Of a stretch of 64,000 bases of DNA, positions 1 through 8,885 are shown one piece after another (the stretch's first letter is position 1; every line of letters begins with the position of its first letter). Location: the NCBI GenBank assembly GCA_021018995.1, contig CM037590.1, forward strand, positions 66,931,597-66,995,596, given 5' to 3'. The position numbers and the translations under genes were made by a program. The stretch comes from Chloranthus sessilifolius (Eukaryota; Streptophyta; Magnoliopsida; Chloranthales; Chloranthaceae). The notes beneath the pieces are model-generated. The model was not told the origin of the DNA. It was given only the letters and a program-made list of their open reading frames with translations, and ran no database searches.

Positions 1-447
1 GGTCATGTGGCGTGGCCATTCAGGTCAGCCGTAGGGCCACTTCTTCCCTACGTTGATGGGGGCATGCAGCATGGCCATTTGGGCCAGCCATAGGGCCACT
101 TGTGCACTTGCGCACTTGTGCTCTGCGTGGGGGGCACTACTGGATTGAAGTCGAAGCATCGTGGGCGCGTCACTAAGCCATCAGGGTTGCATCATAGATG
201 GGCTCCAAGTGTGTTGGTTATGGTTCCAAGAGGCCACGCGATGCGATCGCGACATGGTCGCATGGGGGAAGTAGTCAGGCATAGTGGGCGTTGTGGCGTG
301 GAGGATGGCATTGTGTGCCACGGGTGAGGGTCGTGTGTAATGATAGTATGTCAAACCAATACCTTTGAGGTCCCCCCATCCATTGGCCCCTGATGGTGTT
401 TAACCCTTATATAGGGGGACATGAGCTGGAGTCCCCCGACCCAACAT
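1..447 (+). mobile_element. Left part of an unclassified LTR-like element (X) hosting element A
   Basis: This sequence belongs to whatever element A jumped into, since it ends at the TSD (443-447) of A and resumes at 35262. It holds two imperfect copies of a 31-bp GC-rich unit (about 12-42 and 71-101, period 59). A TATA-like TTATATAG near 410 suggests an LTR promoter on the plus strand. No protein domain is recognisable. That it is an LTR is inferred from the far boundary (35622), which ends in CA inside a copia gag gene. Confidence 0.45.
443..447. repeat. Left target-site duplication of element A
   Basis: AACAT lies immediately before the LTR start TGTTGG. The matching pentamer after the right LTR is AACAC (35262-35266), one mismatch, consistent with an old insertion. 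Confidence 0.7.
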
Positions 448-2791
448 TGTTGGTGCGTGCTTTTTCTAGGTTCCACTCGGCTCCCGTTGAATCAGTGGCT
501 CCAATTCTGTCCAGGTGGACTCTAGCGATGAGGTGTAAGGAATGACAAAAATAAATAAAATGGGGGGATTTTTCTAGGAAGGTTCCTAGTTTGATTGCGA
601 TCACTAGCTGTAGATATTTATGATGCTGCAACACATCAGTGATCACACTGTGAAGCGGGTGTGGGTTACTTCTATACTAAATTATCCGCCTACGTACATC
701 AACAACAGTGCTTCTCTTTAGTTTATTTAGTTTAATTCTCCTCTTATTTTCCTTTATAATTATAGTTTCAGTCAGTTTAGATTTCCCAATTCTATTATTA
801 TTATGCTCTGATTGTATGGGCTTATTAAGGTGAGTTATTTTAGTGTTCTGATGCTGCCAAGAGTCCAGTGAGCATCAAGGTTCTGGTATTACTAAAAGTC
901 CAATCGGTTTCAATCTCCTATTGGTACTAGGAGTGCATATATCAGTTCCAATAATATTCTAACTAAAATTAAGCATGCTAATTGTACTGGGATTCTAATT
1001 AAAGCAATTGTAGTAATTCTACTATAATTCTAATTAAAGCACTCGTAATAATTCTACTATAATTCTAATTGAAATAAAAAGACTGATATTTCTACGGGCC
1101 TAATTAAAGCAATAAATTTAATTTTCTATTATAATATCAACAGAAACAAAAGGACTGATTTATCTACGATCCAAATTATTGATGGATTAATGATAAAAAA
1201 ATATAACTAATCATGAATAAACTAAATTTCCTAGAATTCGGATTGGAAATAATCAAGTAACTAAACTAATGGAAAGAAAATTTTGATTTAACACTCTAAT
1301 AATTATATCAAGGCCTAATTAATGCGAATAATCAATTATGTCTAGATATAAACTAATTAAAGTAATTTATTAATTCTAAAAACTTAAAAAAAGGGGTTTG
1401 GGCTCATTAAGCTAAGGAGAATTGGCCTCGTTCCTGAGTACCCTCCGTAAGCTTCCTTGAGCAAAATGGGTGGCTGAGATTAAAGAGAAAAAAATTGAAT
1501 TTTGGATGGTAAAGTAATATTTTTATGCTTTTCAGAATTGATTTCAGAACAATAGGGGCAAATTGAATTATAAACTAGAATTATGAAAACTAAAATTAAT
1601 ATTTTTGGATATTTGGAGGTATTAAACTATGAAATTGAAATAAAATAAAAAACTTTTAGGACTGAATTCGGGTCTGAAGTCATAAAATCAGACCGTATGA
1701 TTAAGGATTGGTACTGAACTCTGAGGGTTAAAACCAGAAATTAATGATAGGACTGTAAATTATGATTTTAGAGTAGAATTCGGTCTTAAGGGTCGGTATA
1801 TCGGACTGACGAATCAAGGACTGGTTCTAAAAGCAAAGAATTAGAACCAGAAATAGAAGATTTGGTCAAAAAAAGGGTGCTACGGTCTAAGGCTGAAAAT
1901 AAAATTAAAAATTAATAAATCTAGAGATTATAAGCTACGGTCGGAAACAAAAATATTAAATCCTTACCTAAGGGGGGTCGGGACTGCGGAGAGAATCATC
2001 TAAAGTTTGGGCATTTGAATCTCAAAATCATGGTTGGGTTCTGTGGGTTCATGCTCGGAGTTCTCTGGTTTCGAAATTTATCGCCTCCTCTCTTAAAATT
2101 TGTAGCCTCTTCTTCTCTCTTCGAGAAAAAAAGCTTCTATAGGTTTTCCTTCAATTATGCTCCTATTTACGGGCATTTAGTTGAATTGCGCGCCTGGATT
2201 CTGGCGCTTAATCACTTTGAGTCGGTCACCGACTCAGCAAGCGACCGACTGACTTGCTTAGCGAGTCTCCTAGTCCTAACAAATTAGGGCTAATTGCACA
2301 TATGCTATCATGCATTTAATCGGATTAAGCGTTTAATCAAGGAAACGTAGGGGTCAAGGGTAGTAAGACTAGGTCAGGCGTAGGCCAATTGCGCCCTGGT
2401 GGTGGAGTTCTCAATCCGATCACGCGCCTGGATTCAGGCGCGTAATCGAGTCTAGAATCAGTCTGGGAAAGGAAGTTTGGTCTGAAATGTGGACTGATCA
2501 CGCGCTTGTAGTGCGATCTAATTGTGCGTGGGGTTTTACTCTTGTAATTTGGGGTTGTCCGGGTATGGTCTCTAGAATGAAATGCAAGACTATTATTTCG
2601 GTCTGTATTATGGCTATATACTGCTATTTCAGTATATAGTCTCCCTACGCTAGGATCTGAGCCACAGAGCTATTATTTCAGCCTGCGTTCAGCCATATAC
2701 TATTGTATGGTCCCACACTGCGGGTTTAAAGGGTCAAAGTTTGATCGAACAAGTTTGTATACTCTGAGAAGGCAAAATGAGGGTGTCTACA
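448..2791 (-). repeat. 3' LTR of element A
   Basis: It runs from TGTTGG to TCTACA on the plus strand and aligns along its length with 32910-35261, with scattered substitutions and short indels. In element sense a TATA-like box (CCTATAGAAG, about 2135-2144) precedes a Ser/Leu-type AT-rich leader. Upstream of it are short palindromes, including GAGTCGGTCACCGACTC at 2219-2235 and CGCGCCTGgattCAGGCGCG near 2425-2444. Confidence 0.92.
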
Positions 2792-2856
2792 GATGCCCCT
2801 CTTCGGCACGCTCTTACGAAGTAAGAACGCGTAGAAGAAGTAGACACTCCTCATTT
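2775..2856. other. Hairpin spanning the 3' LTR / polypurine-tract junction (A)
   Basis: The last 16 bases of the LTR, AAATGAGGGTGTCTAC, recur inverted about 50 bp inside as GTAGACACTCCTCATTT. An inner TCTTAC-GAA-GTAAGA stem closes the structure. The same arrangement exists in element B (42553-42634). Confidence 0.6.
2792..2807 (-). other. Polypurine tract of element A
   Basis: In element sense GCCGAAGAGGGGCATC directly precedes the LTR start TGTAGACACC. This is the expected place and composition for the plus-strand primer of reverse transcription. Confidence 0.8.
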
Positions 2857-3300
2857 GAGGTGCTTTCTCGTTTCACTTAGGAATTCACAAATGTGAATTG
2901 GGGATGCTGACATGACATGCTTGGCTTTCTTATCTATTAGCGCAAGCTTAAAAGGAACATTCGAGGGCTCAGTGGTAGCTGTTGAAAGGCACTTTCCGGA
3001 TCTATGAGTGCATGGTGCATCCTGTCGCATGGCACGAGCTAACAGAGGGATATGGCTCGATCGAGGTACCGGGATAAAGTCCAGGAACTGGTAATACAAA
3101 AAGAGAGAGTGCAATATAATATCGAAGGCTTTAACAAATCATGTCAGACCGGGCACGTCATTGCTCACACCAATGCACGTCAGGCGTTCCTTTTCCAATA
3201 GGCGTTTGTAAGTTCTTAGATTGAGTATATTTGTTGTTCAGTTTCCCAAGGAAAAGGAGCCGGTTTAGGCTAGTAATTAAGGTGAATTTTGTGGGGGTCT
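2808..3300 (-). other. 3' noncoding region of element A next to the LTR
   Basis: No domain is recognisable. A minus-strand frame (2851-3114, 87 aa) aligns without frameshift for about 55 residues to one in element B (within 42640-42860), sharing LIDKKAK and MSASPIHICEF. A perfect short palindrome (AATTCACA-AA-TGTGAATT, about 2882-2899) is identical in both copies. Nucleotide similarity alone could explain the frame. Confidence 0.4.
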
Positions 3301-3600
3301 AATCAGTTGAATTCTGCACAGTGGTGCGTGTGCTTGATTCATCTGGGGTCGCCTTGTAAGTAGGGAATTCTAGTCTTAATGTATTTGAACAAATGATTTT
3401 GCGCAGTGGCGTATGCATTCGATCCAATTCTGTGTAGTGGGATATGCGCTTGACTGTGAGTTCAGGGGGTCTTTAAGTTGGGGAATTCTGGTCCTAAGGT
3501 ATCTGAACAAGTGATTCTGCACAGTGACATATGCGCTCGATCCAATTCTGCGCAGTGGGATATGCGCTTAATTGTGAGTTCAAGCGGTCTCAAGAGTTAA
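3300..3600. repeat. Variable tandem repeat in the 3' region of A
   Basis: The core TCTGCGCAGTGG followed by an ATATGCGCTTGA-like tail occurs five times in A. Three to four of these sit inside two copies of a roughly 115-bp unit (about 3360-3475 and 3478-3590). Element B has only two cores (about 43095-43180). Hypervariable repeats in 3' untranslated regions are known for Ogre-type elements. Confidence 0.75.
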
Positions 3601-3654
3601 CGGTCAGCTTTATGGTATATGGGTAATGAGGCACTTAATCAATTTTTTTAGTAT

Positions 3655-3800
3655 TTAGAGAAAGGGAGAATTGAGTCTGTTTACTTTGTTACTTTTTTCT
3701 TTATTTTTTTTTTATTTTTGATAGTATTATTTTCTTTCTAATTTATTTATTTATTTTTTGTTTGTTTTTTTTTTATAGTAAAAGAAATTTTTTTTTTGAA
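3655..3800. repeat. T-rich low-complexity tract
   Basis: Runs of T with interspersed A and C on the plus strand. The counterpart in B is shorter (43285-43335). No gene is seen. Confidence 0.7.
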
Positions 3801-3839
3801 GCAAGTAAAAAGTCTCGAGATTTTAAAATTCTAGGGATT

Positions 3840-4085
3840 TTAACTTAAGATCAATTTGGTGGTAAAACGACAGAAAGCGTGGCTACCGAGACGTCGCTGA
3901 GTAGATCCACCGGTACGGGATTTGTGGACCCGACCGTTTATGTGGTTGTCAAGACGACATTTGGCATGCTGAATACTCCATCTAACCTTCTCGGTGAATA
4001 CTGATGATTGTCTCTTATGGGAGGACTACAGTAACTCGCGAGTCAAGAGAGATGGGTTTTGAAAACATTTTGACTTAATCATAGA
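3840..4085. other. Strongly conserved noncoding block of the 3' region (A)
   Basis: From AACTTAAGATCAATT to the ATTTTGACTTAATCATAGA segment this block matches 43395-43660 of element B nearly base for base, visibly better than the flanks or the LTRs. Stops occur in frames on both strands. It may be a structural or packaging element, or a former coding part; its function is unknown. Confidence 0.55.
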
Positions 4086-4149
4086 TAACTATATTTATAA
4101 GAAAGATCGAGTAATTGAAAAATGAGTAATACTTACTTGGGGTTGATAC

Positions 4150-5050
4150 TTACTTGGGTTGTGCGATGGGACTTGTGATATTATAGCGGGGTGCTGTTGC
4201 GATGGGGCTTGAAGTTGTCTTTTCTTTCTTTCTTTTTTTGCTTTGTCTGTTGCGGCGGTTGGTAGTTGCCAGTGTGATGTAGCATCTTGGGGAAGGTGAT
4301 GTTGCAATGGGATAAGTGGTGTTGTGGTGATACCACAATGGGACTTAGATAGTTTTCGACAGTATATTCGTACTGTAGCTTGGCATTAGTGGGATGCGAT
4401 GGGACACTAGAGGAGTTCCAAGTTTCTCTTTTTTTTTGCTTTCATCTACTGTAGGATCTGGTGACCATTTGTATCGAGCAATTTGGGAGGAAGGTTCATT
4501 GTTTTAGCGACGGGACCTGATTGAGCCTTCTCCCTTTTCTTCTTTTGGCATGGTAAACGTGTTGTTTGAGCATTCTGGGCAGTGGTGTCCACAATGGGAG
4601 GTGTAGCGTAGTTAGCGGTGGGACATTGGTCGGATATTTTTGCACTGGGACGTTGATCTCTTTGTTTAGCAGACCTTGGGTTAGGTGAGCTCACGTTGTG
4701 GTTGTGTTGTGTTGGTTTTTTGACGTATTTGCATTTTTAGAATTTTTCGATGGGCCATGGGAGTATGGCTACAATTTTTGCGATGGGATGGGATATTCGG
4801 GTGGTGTCATGCGTGTGTTTTTTTTTTTATGGTGGGATGTGCTTAGGTGGCTGCACGATGGGACAAAAGGGTATGATTGAGATAGGGCAGGGGTTACGGT
4901 GTCACGTGAGGCATGCATGTTTTGTCTGTAATTGGACCATGGGCGTGGTTGACGTTTTTGGTAGGGTTACGTGATGGGAGTAGAGTGAGCGGCTGTTCCT
5001 TATTTGATGTGGATAGCCTATGAGGCTACACGATGGGACAAAGGGAATTT
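4150..5050. repeat. Array of GCGATGGGAC-like decamers, complementary to the PBS (A)
   Basis: About 14 degenerate copies lie on the plus strand. GCGATGGGAC is exact at 4163-4172 and 4396-4405, and CGATGGGAC at 4856-4864 and 5031-5039. In element sense the copies read GTCCCATCGC, complementary to the 3' half of the primer-binding site. Element B has a similar array with five exact copies. Confidence 0.65.
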
Positions 5051-5094
5051 TCCTCGAATCAAGACCGAACTTTGTGTAAAAATTAGGAATTACA

Positions 5095-5557
5095 TGCCTA
5101 TTTCCAGTCACGTGATCCGATTGCATGCCTATTTTCAGGCATGCGATTCAGGATCTAAGGGGCTGATTACGCGTGTGGATATGGGCATGTGACTGTATTG
5201 CACGCTTAAGTATCTACGCGCGATTGAAGGGTCACCATGTCACTACGCGGGTGACCTTTCATATTCTGCGGCACAGGGAATTCGTTTAATTGGATTGTAC
5301 ATCCTTGGATGCGCACGAGATCGGAGCATCACCCGGTTAGTGTATGGGTGACCTTTCATGTTGCGCGGCGTGAATGGGTCGTTTGATCAGATTGTGCGGC
5401 TGTTGAAAAGCACAGGATCGGAAGGTCGCGCCGTCTGTTCGGGCGACAGTTTCATTGCACGCTTGAATCTTAGCATGTGTTTTAGATTAAGCGTGATATA
5501 TGTGGCACGTGATCGGATTAAGCGCGCTTAGTTAAGCACGCGATTGGGGCCGTACGC
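5095..5557 (+). promoter_or_regulatory. Repetitive upstream region of antisense promoter 1 (A)
   Basis: The stretch is rich in degenerate words such as CACGTGATCCGATTG, CGTGATCGGATTAAGCGCGC and GCGATTGGGGC. A direct repeat of GGGTGACCTTTCAT occurs at about 5248 and 5348. Related words occur in the U3 part of the LTRs and upstream of antisense promoter 2. A regulatory role is inferred from position. Confidence 0.45.
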
Positions 5558-5565
5558 TATATAAG
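5558..5565 (+). promoter_or_regulatory. TATA box of antisense promoter 1 (A)
   Basis: TATATAAG is followed by a pyrimidine-rich leader containing CTTCATTT and TTTAGTCTCGA. Element B has the same box at 44892-44899 and the same leader. It lies 123 bp before the ATG of a conserved 42-codon ORF. Confidence 0.6.
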
Positions 5566-5687
5566 CGTGGGAGGCTTCATTTGTTTCTCATTCTCTTGTT
5601 TAGTCTCGAGTATTAACTTTTCTGAGTGTTCTGGTGTTCTGAGATTTGTGTTTTAACGATATTGAGCAATCTAATCGTCAGATTGCG

Positions 5688-5816
5688 ATGGGGTTTCTTC
5701 CTATATTTGTTATTTCGCGTGAGCTTCACCCTGAGGTGATGCTCGAGGATAGTATTATCTTGGGAGTGGGCGGTATTGGGAATGAGGGTGCTAGTCTTCA
5801 CACCATTCCTTTTTAG
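5688..5816 (+). CDS. Conserved 42-aa antisense ORF (A)
   Basis: The ATG lies 123 bp after the TATA box and the frame is open for 42 codons to TAG. The peptide starts MGFLPIFVIS, has a central DSIILGVGGIGNE and ends TIPF. Element B has an ORF of exactly the same length at the same place (45022-45150), with about 14 amino-acid differences and no indel. No domain is recognised. It may be the first exon of a longer spliced gene, because the following 200 bp also carry a coding-like block, or an uORF. Equal length in two diverged copies is the main support. Confidence 0.45.
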   Translation: MGFLPIFVISRELHPEVMLEDSIILGVGGIGNEGASLHTIPF

Positions 5817-6079
5817 GGAGCAGTGAAGGCAGTGTTACAGAGCGGCGACGAAGGAGGTGAAGATGACGGGGAGAGGAGGTGCTGTAAATGGAGGGATGTA
5901 TCCCTAACCCATTTTTCGTTTCTTCTGCCGGTGGCTCGTTTGAGTTCTCCAAGTCTGGTGGCAACATCTCTGAAGCCTCCAATTAGATGTTCTGCTCCTC
6001 GCTTTGGCTCATTGTGGTTTTGGTTTTCGTTTTGGGTTGTATGTTAGGTTCTAGGTTTTCATTTTGGATTGTAATTCAG
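5817..6079 (+). pseudogene. Coding-like block and 3' UTR after the small ORF (A)
   Basis: A plus frame open over 5823-6047 includes LPVARLSSPSLVATSLKP and SAPRFGS. Element B keeps the same residues (VARFSSPSLVATFLKP, SAPRFGSS then stop) in a frame offset upstream by a 2-nt indel. Conservation of this peptide register suggests ancestral coding, perhaps a second exon of the unit starting at 5688. Family unknown. Confidence 0.35.
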
Positions 6080-6125
6080 GAGGTATGCCTCTGGCGATAT
6101 TGTAAAATTTTGAATTATGAATAAA
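6080..6125 (+). terminator. 3' hairpin and poly(A) signal, antisense unit 1 (A)
   Basis: GAGG-TATG-CCTC (6080-6091) is followed by ATTGTAAAATTTTG and AATAAA (6120-6125). Element B has GGAGG-TATG-CCTCC and AATAAA at the same spacing (45446-45493). Confidence 0.55.
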
Positions 6126-6824
6126 GGGGCATTTTTTATTATTTTATTTTTTTATTGTCTATTGTCTATTGTGCTCAGCTAGTTGGTTTAAATTTTCTTA
6201 ATTAATTGGACTTATCTGATTTATTTTGATGTAGTTTTAGGATTTGATTTAGCTTAGTTTTATATTTTTAGATTTATTCAAGGTTTATTTTGAGATCAGT
6301 TCACCTTGTTTGGAGGGTTCGCATGATTCTATTGGTTTGTTGGGGTATTTTTGGGTGCTCTTAAACAAGTTAGATTTTTTTTTTTATTTAAGGTTTTTTT
6401 CTTATTTCATTTAAGGTGTTTTGTTTGAGGTTTTTTTTTTCTTTTCTTTTGGAATGATACTTGTTAAAACGGTGTGAGTTTTCATGGGTTCTAGATGGTA
6501 GTTGGGTGTTTCATTTCTATTGGTTTATCTGAATTTGGGAGATTTGTGCTTTTCAGAGGGGCATGTGTTTGGTTTTAGATTTAATTAGATTAGAAGGGTT
6601 TCAACTATGTGACATTTGTCAATTTAAGGGGTATGGTTATAAATGCATGAGTCTATGGTTTTTGGCTTGTTGTTTTCTTATTTCAAGTCTAGAGATTGAA
6701 AGTTTAGGGCATATCTTGTGTTTGTAACTTTGGGCATTTTTTGTTCATTAATGTCTTTTATTCCTTTTTATTTCGTTTCTCGGGCATTGAACCCGAGGAA
6801 TTGTGTTTATTAAGTGGATCATGA
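6126..6824. other. T-rich spacer between antisense units 1 and 2 (A)
   Basis: T/G-rich on the plus strand, alignable to B (45494-46265) with many indels. It has intron-like composition. No ORF or element boundary is supported. Confidence 0.4.
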
Positions 6825-6971
6825 GAGTGGACGGGATTGGGAATTCGGGGTGATACTAGGGTTGGTGCTATCAATCCAACTCGAAGTGTCACCGTACCAG
6901 GAGAAGAGGTGGAGGAGAAAAAGGTGGTAGAGAAGAAACCCAAGGATAAGGCAAGGTCTGAGTTCTCGTGA
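6825..6971 (+). pseudogene. Lys/Glu-rich antisense ORF, unit 2 (A)
   Basis: Open from a stop at 6822 to TGA at 6969-6971, 48 codons without an ATG, so probably an exon. It reads GLGIRGDTRVGAINPTRS, then an acidic/basic tail EEVEEKKVVEKKPKDKARS ending EFS. Element B preserves the register (46275-46415) except for one CGA to TGA stop (46326-46328). No known domain; the charged tail may be disordered. The partner exon is not identified. Confidence 0.4.
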
Positions 6972-7266
6972 CCGATGCCTATTTTTCCTCGATAGGCTCT
7001 GCGGATTCAGTGTTAGTTGCTCCTCATTTTTAATGTGTCCAAGAAGAGCTTCTAACAATGGGTCCCGCAAGTCCTGGGTGGCTTTCTGTAAGCCACTCTT
7101 TCCTTTCTGCCCGCTCGGGGTGAGGGGAAGAGGTCAGTTAGAATTCGTTCAGGGTGCGTTCCTCCTCTGGGCTTCTCCGAGATCTCTAGTCTCTCAAATA
7201 AGTCCGGATTTGGGCATTGCCTGAACGTGCTGATTTTAGCATTCTTATTTTTAAGTTGTATATTCA
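6972..7266 (+). other. 3' part of antisense unit 2 (A)
   Basis: Aligned to B over its length. The plus frame 7033-7224 is not kept in B, so it is treated as untranslated. The unit ends at the hairpin at 7267. Confidence 0.35.
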
Positions 7267-7280
7267 GAGGGTATGCCCTC
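7267..7280 (+). terminator. 3' hairpin of antisense unit 2 (A)
   Basis: GAGGG-TATG-CCCTC, a perfect 5-bp stem with TATG loop, followed by AGTGTGTGTTATAATG. The B copy is GGG-TATG-CCC at 46717-46726. Confidence 0.5.
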
Positions 7281-8050
7281 AGTGTGTGTTATAATGATTT
7301 ATATTAATCTATGGAGTGATTATATATTTTTATTTCATTTGTGGTTATTCAATAATCTTTTTTGTTTAATTTAATTTATATTTCGTTCGTCTCATTGTGG
7401 GTGTGATGCTTTTGGTTTTAATTTGGTTGTTATTTTAGATCTGGGGGCGTGTTAAGGATAGTTTTTTTTTGTTTAGTTTTGAGTATTATAGAGACAATGT
7501 GAGTATTTAATCTTATTGAGGACACGTGAAGGTGTTGGGGGCATTTTTTTGGTTGAGAAAAGTGAAGGAGAGGGCATTTTCTTGGGTTTTAATTGTTTAT
7601 TGTGAAGTAAAGGGTATTTTTTTGGGGTTTTCAGGGCATAAGTTTTCTTATATTAAGAGTGTTTTAGGTTGGTCTTATCAAGGGCGTAATTTAGGTTAAT
7701 AGTGAGCGTTAGAATGTCTTTATTTCAGGTTTGAGTTTACTATTCTTGGCATGTGAAAATTTTTATTTTCTAAGAAATTACGCACTTCAGTCTGGGCACT
7801 AGAATGAATTGCACGCTCGGGCGTGAATACGCATTCAAAGGTACTGGAGGTTATTAAGCGTCAGTTCAGTATTGTTTAATGTGATTGCGCGCCTAGTGAG
7901 AAACGCGCAACCAAGTGGTCGAGTTATAGTGAGCGGGCGACGATTAGATTGCGAGCTTAGGATAGGGCGTTTGATTTGAATTAAACGCATAGTGTACTGC
8001 GCGTGATTAGATTGAGCGCTGGGATTTAGGCGCGGGATTCGGGCGAGTTG
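7281..8050 (+). promoter_or_regulatory. Spacer and upstream region of antisense promoter 2 (A)
   Basis: T-rich to about 7760, then a GC-richer stretch (7790-8040) of degenerate words including GATTGCGCGCC, GCGCGTGATTAGATTGAGCGC and GCGCGGGATTCGGGC. The same vocabulary occurs upstream of promoter 1 and in the LTR U3. No ORF is supported. Confidence 0.4.
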
Positions 8051-8058
8051 TATAAATA
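8051..8058 (+). promoter_or_regulatory. TATA box of antisense promoter 2 (PMD gene, A)
   Basis: TATAAATA is followed by TTCATTTTTGGTCGCG and TTTAGTCTTCGA, a leader resembling that of promoter 1. Element B has TATAAATA at 47586-47593 with the same leader. The PMD ATG is at 8230. Confidence 0.65.
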
Positions 8059-8229
8059 GTTAAAACGTTTCATTTTTGGTCGCGTTATCCATTTTAGTCT
8101 TCGATTCTCTAGTTTCCTAGTTTTCTTGTGCTCGGGTTTTCGTGTTTTCGTGATATCTCATGATTTGGTCATCCGTTTAAGGCATCGTTTCTTCCATTTA
8201 CTTCAGTTTTTTGAGTTCTTTATTCCGAT

Positions 8230-8600
8230 ATGGAGGGTGAGGGTAGTTTCAGGCGTGAGGTCACTATTTCTGAGTTGGAGAGGATGTTGATGATGGATGT
8301 GGGCGAGACTTCTGAGGCTGAAACTGACACTATCGCCATGGAGGAGGATATTGGGGAGATGATCGTAGAGGAGGTCCCTGAGGGTGACCAGATGGTGGTC
8401 AGGGAGGAGGTACCCGAGGTTGAGCTGGGGGTAGCCAAGGAGGAGGGTAAGAGAGCTAAGGGTGAGGGAGCTGAGGGTGAGCAGGGTGAGGAGCAGCCAG
8501 GCACAGAGCCTCCGGATCACAAGCACTATCCGCTAGAGGATTTCTTTGCCAGAGGCCGGGTAGGTCCTTGTAAGGAAGAGTTCCTTCATTTTCCTAGGCA
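8230..8600 (+). CDS. PMD gene exon 1 (A): acidic leader
   Basis: Starts MEGEGSFRREV and is dominated by Glu/Gly (EEVPEGDQMVVREEVPEVE, KEEGKRAKGEGAEGE), then a conserved KHYPLEDFFARGRVGP segment shared with B. The exact donor is uncertain: B is rearranged here, and CAG|GTTATG near 8609 is one candidate. The open frame runs on to 8763 into intron sequence. Confidence 0.55.
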
Positions 8601-8885
8601 TTCAGGTTATGACATAGGCTTATTAGGATCTGTAAACCCTTCTAATTTACGTCGAACCTGCATTGATTATTTGTTGCGTGCTCGCTCATGCATCATGCTC
8701 GCATCTAGAGATAGGTCATGTTTATGCTCAATATTCTCATCACGTTTTGTGTGCTTGTTGTAAGTTGTCATAGCGTTTGAGACATGTTTTATTCATTTTC
8801 AACTCCTCAATTCATTTATCTTTTGTCATAAGTACGTGTTAGTCTTATTGTTATTGTCATTCTTTTTGGTCATTGTGGTCGATAG

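Noticed and set aside
4446..5192. Several short ORFs on both strands (4446-4694, 4698-4880, 4902-5126, 5004-5192)
   Set aside because: They overlap the decamer array, are not kept in B and have no motif.
8203..8526. Minus-strand ORFs opposite PMD exon 1
   Set aside because: Leu/Ser-rich shadows of the Glu/Gly-rich exon on the other strand.
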